Notes: generated by a model not told the origin, from the sequence alone. 64,000 bases of DNA from Lasioglossum baleicum (GCF_051020765.1 NW_027469116.1:682001-746000); one strand, 5' to 3'; shown: positions 12,282-21,200, counted from the first letter of the stretch. A program made the numbers and translations.

Positions 12282-13541
12282 TGCGAAATTGGTCTGTCAT
12301 CGCCATCATCCTCCCAACCCCCCCTCACCCTTTAAAATTAATGGAAAATGTAAACCTAAACGTAGAGTCGGATTCGTAACCTCGAAGTTACAAGTCCATT
12401 CGCTCAACCATCAAGGGAGAGTAAACGCGGCGACTGTGGCGGCACTCGCTGCCGATGCGAAGTCAGCGTCGCGAAATTGGCGTTAAATTCGAACGTTTGG
12501 ATCAGTTATTTTCTTTCGGGCCCTTTTCAGCCCTGAACCGTGGAAGCGCCGAAATTCGGGTTTCATTTTTAACGCGGCAGCTTATACCCCCCGTGCCGTT
12601 ACCGACCACTGCCGGTGGTGGTCGGTAAGTTATCCTCCGCCGAGGTCGACGCGCGTTACCGATGCACACGTAAAAAATTTTCCGGGAATTTTCGCGAATT
12701 TTTCGCGCGGTAAGCCTTCGTCTCCGCGTCCTCCGTCCGACGAGCCTACTCTCGCCCGCACCCGTCGACCCGTTCTCGAGCTATACGGCGACAAAGAAAC
12801 TTTGATTTTTCACTAATTTGACGTCATCGAGAAAGTTACGGCCAACTGGGAATTAAAGGTATATCGCCTTTCCGAAATTTCCGGGAGCCCGTCGGGCCTT
12901 CGGCCCCGCTCGGCTCGGCTCGGCTCGAGGTCGAGGTCGTCGGTAGCGACGATGGTGGCGGGGAGGTGCGCAATTGGTCTGTCATCGCCATCATCCTCCC
13001 AACCCCCCCTCACCCTTTAAAATTAATGGAAAATGTAAACCTAAACGTAGAGTCGGATTCGTAACCTCGAAGTTACAAGTCCATTCGCTCAACCATCAAG
13101 GGAGAGTAAACGCGGCGACTGTGGCGGCACTCGCCGCCGATGCGAAGTCAGCGTCGCGAAATTGGCGTTAAATCCGAACGTTTGGATCAGTTATTTTCTT
13201 TCGGGCCCTTTTCAGCCCTGAACCGTGGAAGCGCCGAAATTCGGGTTTCATTTTTAACGCGGCAGCTTATACCCCCCGAGCCGTTACGGACCACTGCCGG
13301 TGGTGGTCGGTAAGTTATCCTCCGCCGAGGTCGACGCGCGTTACCGATGCACACGTAAAAAATTTTCCGCGAATTTTCGCGAATTTTTCGCGCGGTAAGC
13401 CTTCGTCTCCGCGTCCTCCGTCCGACAAGCCTACTCTCGCCCGCACCCGTCGACCCGTCCTCGAGCTATACGGCGACAAAGAAACTTTGATTTTTCACTA
13501 ATTTGACGTCATCGAGAAAGTTACGGCCAACTGGGAATTAA

Positions 13542-13545
13542 AGGT
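13542..13545 (+). other. Target-site duplication AGGT, left copy
   Basis: AGGT directly precedes the TG of the 5' LTR and is repeated directly after the final CA of the 3' LTR at 24380-24383. The uninterrupted satellite reads AATTAAAGGTATATCG at this place, so one copy is the pre-insertion target. A 4-bp duplication is usual for many Ty3/gypsy integrases. Confidence 0.92.
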
Positions 13546-14171
13546 TGTGACGTGGCAGCTTTGCCGACGTCTGTCCGAACCCTTTTAACCGAGACCGGGT
13601 CACTCGCGAGCCGATACGAATCGAAGCGAGCGTAGCGATCGATCTCCCTGGAGACAACCGGCCTCCAGCGGCGGAAAATTTATCGCATTTGAATGTCGCG
13701 CCGCTGGGCGCGACACGGAGTTTCAGGACCTGCTCCCTTGCAGGGGGAGCCGACACCTATCCGCAGCTGCTAATTGGCGAAAGCCATTACGGGAAGACGC
13801 CCGGCCGACCTATCACGCAACGGCGCGAACGAGGAAGACAACGGGGATTGGACCGAGCTCGGATTCACCAACCCGGAGATGCCGACGAGGAAATGACTTC
13901 GTAGGGACGCTCATCTGCCCAACCTTGCCGACTCTCACCCGGGAACAGCCACGAGAGCTCACCTGGAATAGCTCGGGTCCATCCCCTCGCCCTCGCAGCG
14001 TTATCGGACGCGGCCCCGAGAAAATGAACAATTGTCGGAGGCCCGGGTCCGAATTCCCCGAATTCGGCCCTGTAGCGAGGAGCCACGCGATAGGTCCGGC
14101 CGTCGTAGCAGCGAGGATAGATGAGGAAGTAGTGGGGGACGCCCCGTTTCCGCGTTCCGAGCCGACGCGAA

Positions 14172-14205
14172 GTGTGTCACTAGGACGAAGGACAAAGTGA
14201 CACGC
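14172..14205 (+). other. LTR hairpin, 10-bp stem
   Basis: GTGTCACT at 14174-14181 pairs with AGTGACAC at 14196-14203. The stem extends by one G-T wobble and one G-C pair to 14172/14205, leaving a 14-nt loop. A CACGTG E-box lies just downstream at 14207-14212. The same structure occurs in the 3' LTR, 9,190 bp downstream. Function unknown; it could be part of a regulatory or packaging RNA fold. Confidence 0.45.
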
Positions 14206-14285
14206 GCACGTGTTTTGAAACCGCGTTGATCATAGCAAAGTACTGTGCTACGACCGCCATTGTCGAGCTTGAGCCGTGCCGTTTG

Positions 14286-14291
14286 GTAAGT
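14286..14291 (+). promoter_or_regulatory. Possible 5' splice donor in the LTR
   Basis: GTTTG|GTAAGT matches the 5' splice-site consensus closely. If it lies within the transcribed part of the 5' LTR, splicing to a site upstream of ORF3 (for example the CAG ending at 21159) would give a subgenomic mRNA that skips gag and pol, as insect errantiviruses do for env. The transcription start is unknown, so this is inference. Confidence 0.3.
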
Positions 14292-14309
14292 ACCGGTCAT
14301 AATACTGCG

Positions 14310-14315
14310 AATAAA
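14310..14315 (+). terminator. Candidate polyadenylation signal AATAAA in the LTR
   Basis: AATAAA followed by a GT/T-rich stretch (GTTCTGTGATTG). It is functional only in the 3' LTR copy (23500-23505), if used. A second AATAAA at 14809-14814 is an equally possible site. Confidence 0.3.
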
Positions 14316-14763
14316 GTTCTGTGATTGCTCGTGTTGGCTCGGGACGTCTTTTGGAAGGTTCTGTAACCTATTTGCGCGGGCTAAGTGCTTCGGCGCGTCC
14401 GGGGTCCGAGACGAGTGTTCTCGCGCCGGCGCCGAAGCAGTGTGTCGTAGCGATCCCGAGTGGTTTTGCGGGACGTACGAATTTCGATTGCGGCCCTTTA
14501 GATTCACGATCCTCGGAAGTTCCACGGTGGGACGACGCGACGCGCCCGCTTCGATCTCGCTACGTGTTTGCCGTCCTCGCCTAGTCTCTTCGCACTGCGA
14601 CGCGTATTCTATCGGGGCTCGGCGGAAATCGTGCCTTTCCAGGCTTGTATCATTCACGCGGAATCCTGTGACCGCCGAGTCCGACGCGAACCGGGAATAT
14701 TACGCGCGAACGACCGAACACCCGTCGAAATCGATCGAGATCGCGCCGGCGGCCATCTTGTTC

Positions 14764-14785
14764 GCCACCGGCTCTCGCCGGTGGC
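14764..14785 (+). other. LTR hairpin, perfect 9-bp GC-rich stem
   Basis: GCCACCGGC and GCCGGTGGC are perfect inverted repeats around a TCTC loop, the strongest simple hairpin I saw in the LTR. It lies 24 bp upstream of an AATAAA at 14809. It is repeated in the 3' LTR at 23954-23975. Confidence 0.5.
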
Positions 14786-15192
14786 CTGTCAACGTTAATT
14801 CCCGAGATAATAAACGATCTTTGTCTGCCGTAAATGTCTCGGTTCATTCTTTCCCTGTGAGAAACGTTCCCGTCGCGGGGAATGCCCCGTCTTTCACTCC
14901 ACGTGTAACCTCGGACCCTTCTACCGCTATCCCAGGTCGCGCAATCCTCGTGTGTTCGGAAAAGTGATCCCTCGGGTTTGAATCCCGATTGTTTTCGTGC
15001 GGCACGAGGGCGTGCCTGGCGCCCGTAGGTCCCATTTCGAGCGCTCGAGGGAGAACAATTTCGAATACGCGAGTGATTGTTTGTCCCGGGAGGACCACGT
15101 TTCGCGCGACCGAGCGTGGCCCGGCCGTCAGGCCATAATTTCCCGAGTCCGGTCACCGATTCTGTCGAGAACCGGTGAACGGCGTGACAAAT

Positions 15193-15210
15193 TGGCGCCC
15201 GAACAGTTCA
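15193..15210 (+). promoter_or_regulatory. Primer-binding site, tRNA-Lys type
   Basis: TGGCGCCCGAACAG starts three bases after the LTR. TGG complements the tRNA 3' CCA, and the first 14 bases match the complement of tRNA-Lys (the primer class used by lentiviruses) as I know it. The last four bases (TTCA) differ from that version, so the exact host isoacceptor is unconfirmed. Confidence 0.8.
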
Positions 15211-15589
15211 AATCTCTCGCAGAGGAAGCGATTTGAGAAAAGGCTTGTTCGTACCGACGCGTGGAGAAGCGCGGGGCTCTCACAGGAGAAAACATATTAT
15301 CGGCGAAGAAAGGCGAGTCACAGAGACGAAGCGAGCCGCGGCGTAATAGAGACACGCGACCCGTGTAAACATTCTTTTTTTCTCTCTCTCGTTCATTCAG
15401 TCGGGAGAATCGAGCCAGCACGGAATTGTATTACAATCTGATATTTACTGTCTACAAGGTTCACCTTGTAATTGTTTCGTGTGCCATTCCAGCGGCCAAG
15501 TGTAGATACCGGGTGACCACAATTATACCGATTAAATATTTGATTATTTAATAAATTATAATTTCTGAAAGTGTTGGTCTGTTGGTTGC

Positions 15590-15765
15590 AGTATTTATTT
15601 ATTTATTTGTTTGTTGAAGAGTTTATTTATTTATTTATTAATTTATTTATTGTAAATCTCTAGTCATGTAATTCGTTCAAATTATTTATTGTTACTAAAT
15701 TATTTATTTATTAATTTATTTAATTACTTATTTGTTGTCTACGAATTTTATCATTTATTAATTTT
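15590..15765 (+). repeat. AT-rich ATTT-type microsatellite in the leader
   Basis: Degenerate tandem TTTA/ATTT units with occasional TTAATT interruptions. It is strongly AT-rich in an otherwise GC-rich element. It could act as an unstructured spacer in the RNA, or mark past slippage. Confidence 0.75.
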
Positions 15766-16019
15766 TTTTAACGTCTCCAAAGAGGTTTAGGGGGGACAAC
15801 CTTCGTAGGTTGTGGGGTCTCGCGGTCGGTTGCGTGGTACGGGCGACTATCGCACTTGCTGGTACGGGACGCGCCAACGAGTGCGACCCACCAGCGGGTC
15901 GAGGGTGCCCCTCGCAAACCGACACGCGGGATATAGCGCGCGGAGGTTGTACCACTAAAACTCGTTCGAGGAGACGCAGTTTAATTAAACCCCTATTTTG
16001 TTTTGTCGGGGTCACCCGC

Positions 16020-16020
<1 letters not shown>

Positions 16021-16057
<37 letters not shown>
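16021..16057 (+). repeat. Poly(A) run of 37 nt in the leader
   Basis: An uninterrupted A37 on the sense strand, about 630 bp upstream of gag. A second, 12-nt A run lies just before ORF3. It could be a trace of a captured polyadenylated 3' end or a functional poly(A) leader. Homopolymer length may be affected by sequencing error. Confidence 0.85.
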
Positions 16058-16059
<2 letters not shown>

Positions 16060-16685
16060 AAATTAGTTATCGAGGCCTGGAATGACGCACGACCGATAGA
16101 ATTTATGCAAAATTGATTGAAATTTATTGTGTATTTTCCCCATAAATTTTGTCGCCCACCCACATGTTTTTTTATGATGTTTTTTTTATGTGGTGTTGGG
16201 GGAAAGTATGGTGTTTGAGATGTCAATGTGGTAGCCTAGACGAGTGCCGTCTTAACCTCGATTAGATTCGTTCGGGTTGTATTTGTGATTTTCGAATGAA
16301 ATTAGCGAAATATCGTACACCCCTCAAGTATAGATTGCGACGGCTAGCGCTGGCCGAGAAAAGGAGGAGGGGGTACGACGATTAGTTACAGAAAACGCGT
16401 ATGAACACTGTCGACGGGCAGTAGAACGCGATTAGGTTACTCGATAGGAGACTTACTCTTTCCTGCCGCGAAGATAAGAAAGATGAATTGCCGGGGGAAG
16501 GCCGCGTAAGAAAAATCGGATTTTTCGTTTGCTCGCGGGTACAAAGTAGATACGCGTTCTCTCTCTCTCGAATAATTTCCGCAAGTAGAGCGGCCGGCAT
16601 TCGTGTAACGCGGCCGGCGAACCCGATCCCTATCCATTATACCGTACAACCGCAACCAGAGTAGTCAGGTACCGAAACCCCGGAA

Positions 16686-17999
16686 ATGAGAAGCCTACTT
16701 AATATACCGAAAAGGGAACGGTCCAACTCGGAAGAGCGATCAGTTTACGGAGACGCGATGGAGCAGGAGTGGGTATCCGAAGCGGGCCCCTCGGGGTACG
16801 TAAGGGGCAACAGAGAGAGGTCACCCCCTCACGAAGTAATCCTCCCAGTCCCCACATCCCGAGTACCGAGCGGAGCGAGACCTCGAGACCTTTATTACCA
16901 GGGGACACCCATCGTCGACATAATGCGACGATGGAAATTAAAATTCACCGGAGAACCGGAAGAGGACCCTGAGGAGTTTCTAGAAGATCTAGAGCTACAA
17001 CGGGAGTATTGTAATATCGCAAGAAGCGACTTGTTACGTTGTTTAGCGGTATGTCTCGGGGGAACCGCAAAGCATTGGTACAAGGAGGAGGGGGCGGAGT
17101 GTACAACATGGGAGGAATTCGCGGAGGCTTTTAGGGAATTTTTCGGGGAAACGGACTACCAGGACACTCTGGTACGCAGAATAAAAGATAATTATCAGGA
17201 GAAGGATGAACCGGTACGCGAATACATTATGAAAATGTCGGTCTTATTTAAGAGATTACAGCCACCGTGGTTGGAACAGAAAAAGGCGAAGCGGTTATAT
17301 TGGGGCGCAAGGCCATCCCTGCAGCGTTCCATAGCGATCGGTTCGATAGCTACGGTGAGAGAACTGCGTAAACAGTTAATTGAAGCTGAACGGGAGATAG
17401 AGCAAAGGAACAAGAATGGGCCGAAATCCTCGCGGGAGGACCGCCCCGGTTCCGCTTCAGATTCCCCCCGATACTCGCGCTCTAGATCGGAAACGCGGAA
17501 TAGATCAGTCCGTTTCGAGTATGCGAACGCGGTAGCAACCACCAGCGGGGACGAGACGGGAGATTCGGACGCGAGTTCATTTAAATCTGCCGGGGGGAGC
17601 TCGAGATCTGGGTCGGGAACTCGCGAACCCAAGGCGGCGCTAAGGAAGAGTGTTCCACAAGCCACGCCGAAGGGAAGCGAAAAATCCCGATCCGGAAAAA
17701 CATCACGGGACCCCTCGCGTGAGCCCCGCCCTCGCGCGGCGGAGATGACCGCAGCCGTAACAACAGGCCAATGGGACTCGCACGATAAACAGCGTGCGAA
17801 CGGAGGGATTCGGCTGCAATGTTGGAATTGCCGTAAGACCGGTCACCTTTCACGCCATTGCCGAGAAGAACGTCAGTTACGTTGTTACGGTTGCGGGGCG
17901 GCAGGTGTCACGAGGAAACGTTGCCAAAGGTGTCGACCGCGATCGGGAAACGACAGGGGGAGTCAATCGGAGCGGCCGGAGAGACTCCACCCGAATTGA
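16686..17999 (+). CDS. gag: Gag polyprotein of the Ty3/gypsy element
   Basis: 437 aa structural protein that should build the cytoplasmic particle and package the RNA. It starts at an ATG with G at -3. Residues about 75-235 look like a retrotransposon capsid domain: WKLKFTGEPEEDPEEFLEDL, then GTAKHWY, then W-x2-F-x3-F spacing and a helical KQLIEAEREIEQ. Residues 240-375 are a Ser/Arg-rich, low-complexity linker. The nucleocapsid holds a CCHC knuckle (C379, C382, H387, C392). It is followed by C400, C403, C413 and C416, a CX2C-X9-CX2C motif whose would-be knuckle histidine is V408. The C-terminal tail overlaps pol by 142 nt, and GGGAAAC at codons 421-422 allows -1 slippage. The long open frame and intact motifs suggest a functional copy. 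Confidence 0.93.
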   Translation: MRSLLNIPKRERSNSEERSVYGDAMEQEWVSEAGPSGYVRGNRERSPPHEVILPVPTSRVPSGARPRDLYYQGTPIVDIMRRWKLKFTGEPEEDPEEFLEDLELQREYCNIARSDLLRCLAVCLGGTAKHWYKEEGAECTTWEEFAEAFREFFGETDYQDTLVRRIKDNYQEKDEPVREYIMKMSVLFKRLQPPWLEQKKAKRLYWGARPSLQRSIAIGSIATVRELRKQLIEAEREIEQRNKNGPKSSREDRPGSASDSPRYSRSRSETRNRSVRFEYANAVATTSGDETGDSDASSFKSAGGSSRSGSGTREPKAALRKSVPQATPKGSEKSRSGKTSRDPSREPRPRAAEMTAAVTTGQWDSHDKQRANGGIRLQCWNCRKTGHLSRHCREERQLRCYGCGAAGVTRKRCQRCRPRSGNDRGSQSERPERLHPN

Positions 18000-20900
18000 T
18001 ATCGGCCCGCGTAGTAACTGTCGGGGACAAATACCGCCCTCCTTTGCTAACCGTAGACGCATTTATCGGCAAAATGGCCACGCGCGCCCTAATCGATTCG
18101 GGGTCGTCCCTGACATTTATTAGTCGGGACGTCCTCGGTAAAGTTAAGGGCACTAGTATCGAGCTCATTAAAGCGGGAAAACCGTGCTATTTCCTTCTTG
18201 CCACGGGGGCTTTGGATCGTGCCGAAGACGAGGCACATTTTCAGTTAAGAATAGGCGAAGAGAGACGCGTGATAGCCGCGAAGGTCCTAGACAATCTCGT
18301 GACCCCCCTACTGCTAGGTACGGATTCGATAGCGAAGTTCGGCATAGTAGCGGAATACCATAACGCTGTTTGGTATTTCGCGTCGCGGCCCGGTGATAGG
18401 TTCCGTTTCGAAGACACCCCCCCTAGCGCGGTATGTTGTGGTCTGCAGATTTTAACGGACAGTGAAAGGAGTCGCTTAGACGCCTTCCTCGAGTCCACGT
18501 TGCCGGAATTCGACAAAATGACGGGCATAACGGACTTGATCAGCCACAAAATCGATGTGGGTGACCATCAACCTATTAAACAGCGATATTATGCCGTCTC
18601 TCCGAAAGTACAGGAGGCCATATACCAGGAAGTAGATAAACTACTGGCCGACGGCATAATAGAGCCATCGCAGAGTGCCTGGTCAAGTCCGATAGTGATG
18701 GTCAAGAAGGCCAATGGTACGTACCGCTTCTGTCTCGATTTTCGGAAAGTTAACGAGGTCTCGAGGAAAGACGCGTATCCGCTGCCGCTCATGACACAGA
18801 TTCTCGACAAATTACGTTCGGCGAAATACATTTCGACAATCGACCTCAGTCAGGCGTATTTTCAAATTCCCCTGGAAGAGAAAAGCCGGGAAATAACAGC
18901 TTTCACGGTCCCGGGGAAGGGCCTATTCCATTTCCGCCGCATGCCGTACGGACTGTCAGGCGCGCCCGCAACTTTTCAGAGATTATTAGACCGATTGATA
19001 GGGCCGGAAATGGAGCCGCACGCGTTTTCGTATTTAGACGATATCATTATCGTCACCAAGACGTTCACGGAACATCTCGTGTGGCTCGATAGAGTGTTGA
19101 ATAAGATCAAAAAGGCTGGTCTAATAATCAATGCGAAAAAGTGCGAGTTTTGCCGACAGGAAGTCCGGTACTTGGGCTTCGTGGTGAGCCGAGAGGGGCT
19201 AAAGGTGGATGCGGAGAAAATGCAACCCGTATTATCGTTCCCTCCGCCGAAAACGGTGAAGCAGGTGCGACGTTTCCTTGGAATGGCTTCTTGGTATAGA
19301 AGATTCATCCCGGGATTCGCCACACTTGCTGAACCATTAAATGGCCTTTTACGGAAAGACCGTGCATGGGAATGGAAGGACGATCAACAAACCGCCTTCG
19401 AATCCCTGCGAGACGCGATAGCCTCAGCACCTACCCTCTCGTGCCCGAATTTCGAAGTCCCCTTCACAGTACAGACGGACGCAAGTACGGTGGGACTAGG
19501 CGCCGTATTAACGCAGGAGGTCGATGAAGTCGAAAGAGTTATCGCATTCGCGAGTAGATCTCTATCGGTACCGGAGAGAAAATATTCCGCCACGGAATTG
19601 GAATGCCTCGCGATCGTCTGGGCGGTGGAGAAGTTTCGACCCTACTTGGAGGGGTACGCGTTCACGGTGGTGACGGACCACAACAGCCTGCGCTGGCTTA
19701 GAACGTTGAAGAACCCAACGGGTAGGTTAGCACGGTGGGCCCTGCAGCTAATGGAATACGATTTTAAAGTGGTATATCGGCAGGGCGCCCTGAATAAAGT
19801 GCCGGATGCACTATCGCGAGCATTCGAGGGGGAGGGGGTCGAAGAAAACGGGACACACGTTGTGGCAACAATACGAGCGAATTGGTACGAGGGGAAGTTC
19901 GCGGAAGTAGAGCGGAACCCGAATAAAAATAAGGACTGGTCCATTCGGGACGGGGAACTATTTTGCCGCCGTACCGATCCCCTCATCGCGGAAACACTGG
20001 GGTCAGATGGGGGTGAATGGAAACTGGTGATACCGGAGGATCGCAGAACCGAGATCCTGCAAGAGGCGCATGACAATCCGCAGGCAGGGCATCTGGGCGT
20101 CGAAAAGACGTACCAGCGTATCGCGTCCCGCTATTACTGGCCTGGCATGTACAGGACAGTGGTCGAATACGTGAGACGCTGTAATACCTGTCAACTCACG
20201 AAAGTGGAGCAAGCACTTCCACCGGGGTTGATGGGTCGGCGCCGTGTTGACACGCCATGGTCAGTGGTAGCAGCGGACATAATGGGCCCGTTTCCGCCTA
20301 GCAGGACCGGCAATGTTTACCTCCTGGTGATCCAGGATCTATTCACGAAATGGATTGAGTGTACCCCGCTCCGAAAAGCGACCGGCCAAAAGATTGCCGA
20401 GGCACTCGAGGCGTTAATCTTCTCGCGTTGGGGGACTCCGGACGTCCTATTAACGGATAACGGTACGGAGTTCGCCAACAAAAGTATTCGGGAGCTCGCG
20501 GAAGAGTACGGGATCCGACTCACTACGACCCCCCCGTACCATCCGCAGGCCAATCCGATAGAGCGCGTTAATCGAATTCTGAAGACAATGATCGTAGCAT
20601 ATATTGGTAGGGACCACCGAGATTGGGACCTTAATTTACCGCAGTTCAGATTCGCATATAATACCGCGCACCATTCCGTGCTACAGGCCTCTCCCGCGTT
20701 TCTGAATTTCGGGCGAGAGCCACGACCGGCGAAGTGCGTAAGGGCAAGCGTGGACCCACCTGTCGACCTCGAGGTGACCTCCAACGACACGTGGAAGAAA
20801 AGAGTGTCACAGTTGCCGTCGCTAAGGCACTGGATGTTGGAGAACCTCGAGGACGCGTATAAGAGACAGGCGCACTATTATAATTTGCGGCGTAGGGATA

Positions 20901-21133
20901 AAGAATTTAATGTCGGGGATAGGGTAATGAAGCGACAGCGAGTACTCTCCTCGGCGGCAAATTATGTGGCGGCAAAACTAGTGCCGAAATTTATCGGTCC
21001 CGTCACGGTCACGCAGAAGTTATCGCCGGGGGTGTACGTCCTAACCGCGGAGGACGGACGCAGCCTCGGCAAAGCCCACATAGAGGATCTCAAGCCATAC
21101 TTCCCCCCACAGCCACCAACGAACACCAATTGA
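17858..21133 (+). CDS. pol: Pol polyprotein: protease, RT, RNase H, integrase
   Basis: Open frame of 1,091 codons, -1 relative to gag. The first codon is a nominal TTG; real pol residues probably begin at codon 32, after frameshifting. In order: aspartic protease with DSG at 80-82 and LLLGTD at 151-155; RT at about 240-440 with LDFR (293-296), MPYGLSGAPATFQ and the catalytic YLDD (392-395); RNase H with D541, E582, D607 and D650; integrase zinc domain H738, H745, C775, C778; catalytic core D807, D867 and E902; and a C-terminal GPY/F-like segment (about 1045-1062). There is no chromodomain. The D867-E902 spacing leaves 34 intervening residues, one fewer than the usual 35, next to HPQANPIERVNR. 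All key residues are present, so the enzymes look competent. ORF3 starts 67 bp after the stop. Confidence 0.97.
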   Translation: MPRRTSVTLLRLRGGRCHEETLPKVSTAIGKRQGESIGAAGETPPELISARVVTVGDKYRPPLLTVDAFIGKMATRALIDSGSSLTFISRDVLGKVKGTSIELIKAGKPCYFLLATGALDRAEDEAHFQLRIGEERRVIAAKVLDNLVTPLLLGTDSIAKFGIVAEYHNAVWYFASRPGDRFRFEDTPPSAVCCGLQILTDSERSRLDAFLESTLPEFDKMTGITDLISHKIDVGDHQPIKQRYYAVSPKVQEAIYQEVDKLLADGIIEPSQSAWSSPIVMVKKANGTYRFCLDFRKVNEVSRKDAYPLPLMTQILDKLRSAKYISTIDLSQAYFQIPLEEKSREITAFTVPGKGLFHFRRMPYGLSGAPATFQRLLDRLIGPEMEPHAFSYLDDIIIVTKTFTEHLVWLDRVLNKIKKAGLIINAKKCEFCRQEVRYLGFVVSREGLKVDAEKMQPVLSFPPPKTVKQVRRFLGMASWYRRFIPGFATLAEPLNGLLRKDRAWEWKDDQQTAFESLRDAIASAPTLSCPNFEVPFTVQTDASTVGLGAVLTQEVDEVERVIAFASRSLSVPERKYSATELECLAIVWAVEKFRPYLEGYAFTVVTDHNSLRWLRTLKNPTGRLARWALQLMEYDFKVVYRQGALNKVPDALSRAFEGEGVEENGTHVVATIRANWYEGKFAEVERNPNKNKDWSIRDGELFCRRTDPLIAETLGSDGGEWKLVIPEDRRTEILQEAHDNPQAGHLGVEKTYQRIASRYYWPGMYRTVVEYVRRCNTCQLTKVEQALPPGLMGRRRVDTPWSVVAADIMGPFPPSRTGNVYLLVIQDLFTKWIECTPLRKATGQKIAEALEALIFSRWGTPDVLLTDNGTEFANKSIRELAEEYGIRLTTTPPYHPQANPIERVNRILKTMIVAYIGRDHRDWDLNLPQFRFAYNTAHHSVLQASPAFLNFGREPRPAKCVRASVDPPVDLEVTSNDTWKKRVSQLPSLRHWMLENLEDAYKRQAHYYNLRRRDKEFNVGDRVMKRQRVLSSAANYVAAKLVPKFIGPVTVTQKLSPGVYVLTAEDGRSLGKAHIEDLKPYFPPQPPTNTN
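17945..17951 (+). promoter_or_regulatory. Candidate -1 ribosomal frameshift site (G GGA AAC)
   Basis: The heptamer fits X-XXY-YYZ and is exactly in the gag frame, with GGA at 17946 and AAC at 17949. Slipping back by one enters the pol frame at 17951. GGGAAAC is, from established knowledge, the slip site of the simian type D retrovirus gag-pro junction. The pol frame has no ATG before the protease part of the overlap, and its nominal first codon at 17858 is TTG, which supports frameshifting over separate initiation. A downstream pseudoknot was not resolved by eye. Confidence 0.75.
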
Positions 21134-21156
21134 TATCGTAGGATCTTCCCGTTTCA

Positions 21157-21159
21157 CAG
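21157..21159 (+). promoter_or_regulatory. Possible 3' splice site before ORF3
   Basis: A pyrimidine-containing stretch (CTTCCCGTTTCA) ends in CAG 41 bp before the ORF3 ATG. With the LTR donor at 14286 it could produce a spliced ORF3 message. A second, weaker option is TAG at 21177-21179. Inference only. Confidence 0.25.
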
Positions 21160-21179
21160 ATTACCGTCCTGTCCACTAG

Positions 21180-21191
21180 AAAAAAAAAAAA
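21180..21191 (+). repeat. A12 tract directly upstream of ORF3
   Basis: Twelve consecutive A, nine bases before the ORF3 ATG. Poly(A) stretches just before a start codon are known to favour cap-independent or factor-reduced initiation in some systems (poxvirus late mRNAs and some yeast leaders). Here that role is only a hypothesis. Confidence 0.8.
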
Positions 21192-21200
21192 GGAAACACG

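Larger units (their letters stand above)
1..13545 (+). repeat. Satellite array, left segment (20 monomers)
   Basis: Tandem head-to-tail repeat. The anchor TGCGCAATTG or a one-base variant starts at 51, 727, 1412, 2087, 2762, 3437, 4123, 4808, 5492, 6166, 6851, 7526, 8201, 8886, 9560, 10246, 10921, 11607, 12282 and 12967. Spacing is about 675 or about 685 bp. The 10-bp difference is mostly one versus three copies of CTCGG just before CTCGAGGTCGAGG. Short and long monomers are mixed here, and several sequence classes recur in blocks. Every monomer has the same orientation. The array enters the window mid-monomer and is cut at its right end by an LTR retrotransposon. No host gene is visible. The 60-76 aa ORFs on both strands overlap each other and are repeat by-products. 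The array's chromosomal role (centromeric, pericentromeric or other) cannot be told from sequence alone. Confidence 0.97.
13546..15189 (+). repeat. 5' long terminal repeat
   Basis: 1,644 bp, beginning TGTGACG and ending CGTGACA, with imperfect short inverted termini. Identical by eye to 22736-24379 (constant offset 9,190). It should supply the promoter and, in the 3' copy, the polyadenylation site. AATAAA occurs at 14310-14315 and 14809-14814. No clear TATA box was seen. It also holds two strong hairpins, a GTAAGT donor-like site and a tRNA T-arm-like motif. ORFs up to 218 aa on both strands overlap one another, resemble nothing I know, and are not called as genes. Confidence 0.96.
15190..16685 (+). 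other. Retrotransposon 5' leader (no gene seen)
   Basis: A 1,496-bp non-coding interval between the 5' LTR and gag. It holds the primer-binding site, an AT-rich stretch of ATTT/TTTA tetranucleotide repeats at about 15590-15765, a GC-rich part at 15780-16020, a 37-nt poly(A) run, and a second AT-rich then mixed part. ORFs here are short and unconvincing. It is long for a gypsy leader and probably contains the packaging signal. Confidence 0.8.

Noticed and set aside
1..13545. Many 60-120 aa ORFs on both strands in the satellite, recurring in all three array segments
   Set aside because: They overlap on opposite strands, change length with single indels between monomers, often start at non-ATG codons, and match no known family. 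Their recurrence follows from repeat identity.
14001..14657. 218-aa antisense ORF in the LTR (also 23191-23847), and 168/175-aa ORFs beside it
   Set aside because: They overlap each other on both strands, lie in regulatory LTR sequence, and have low-complexity Arg/Ser-rich composition typical of GC-rich chance ORFs.
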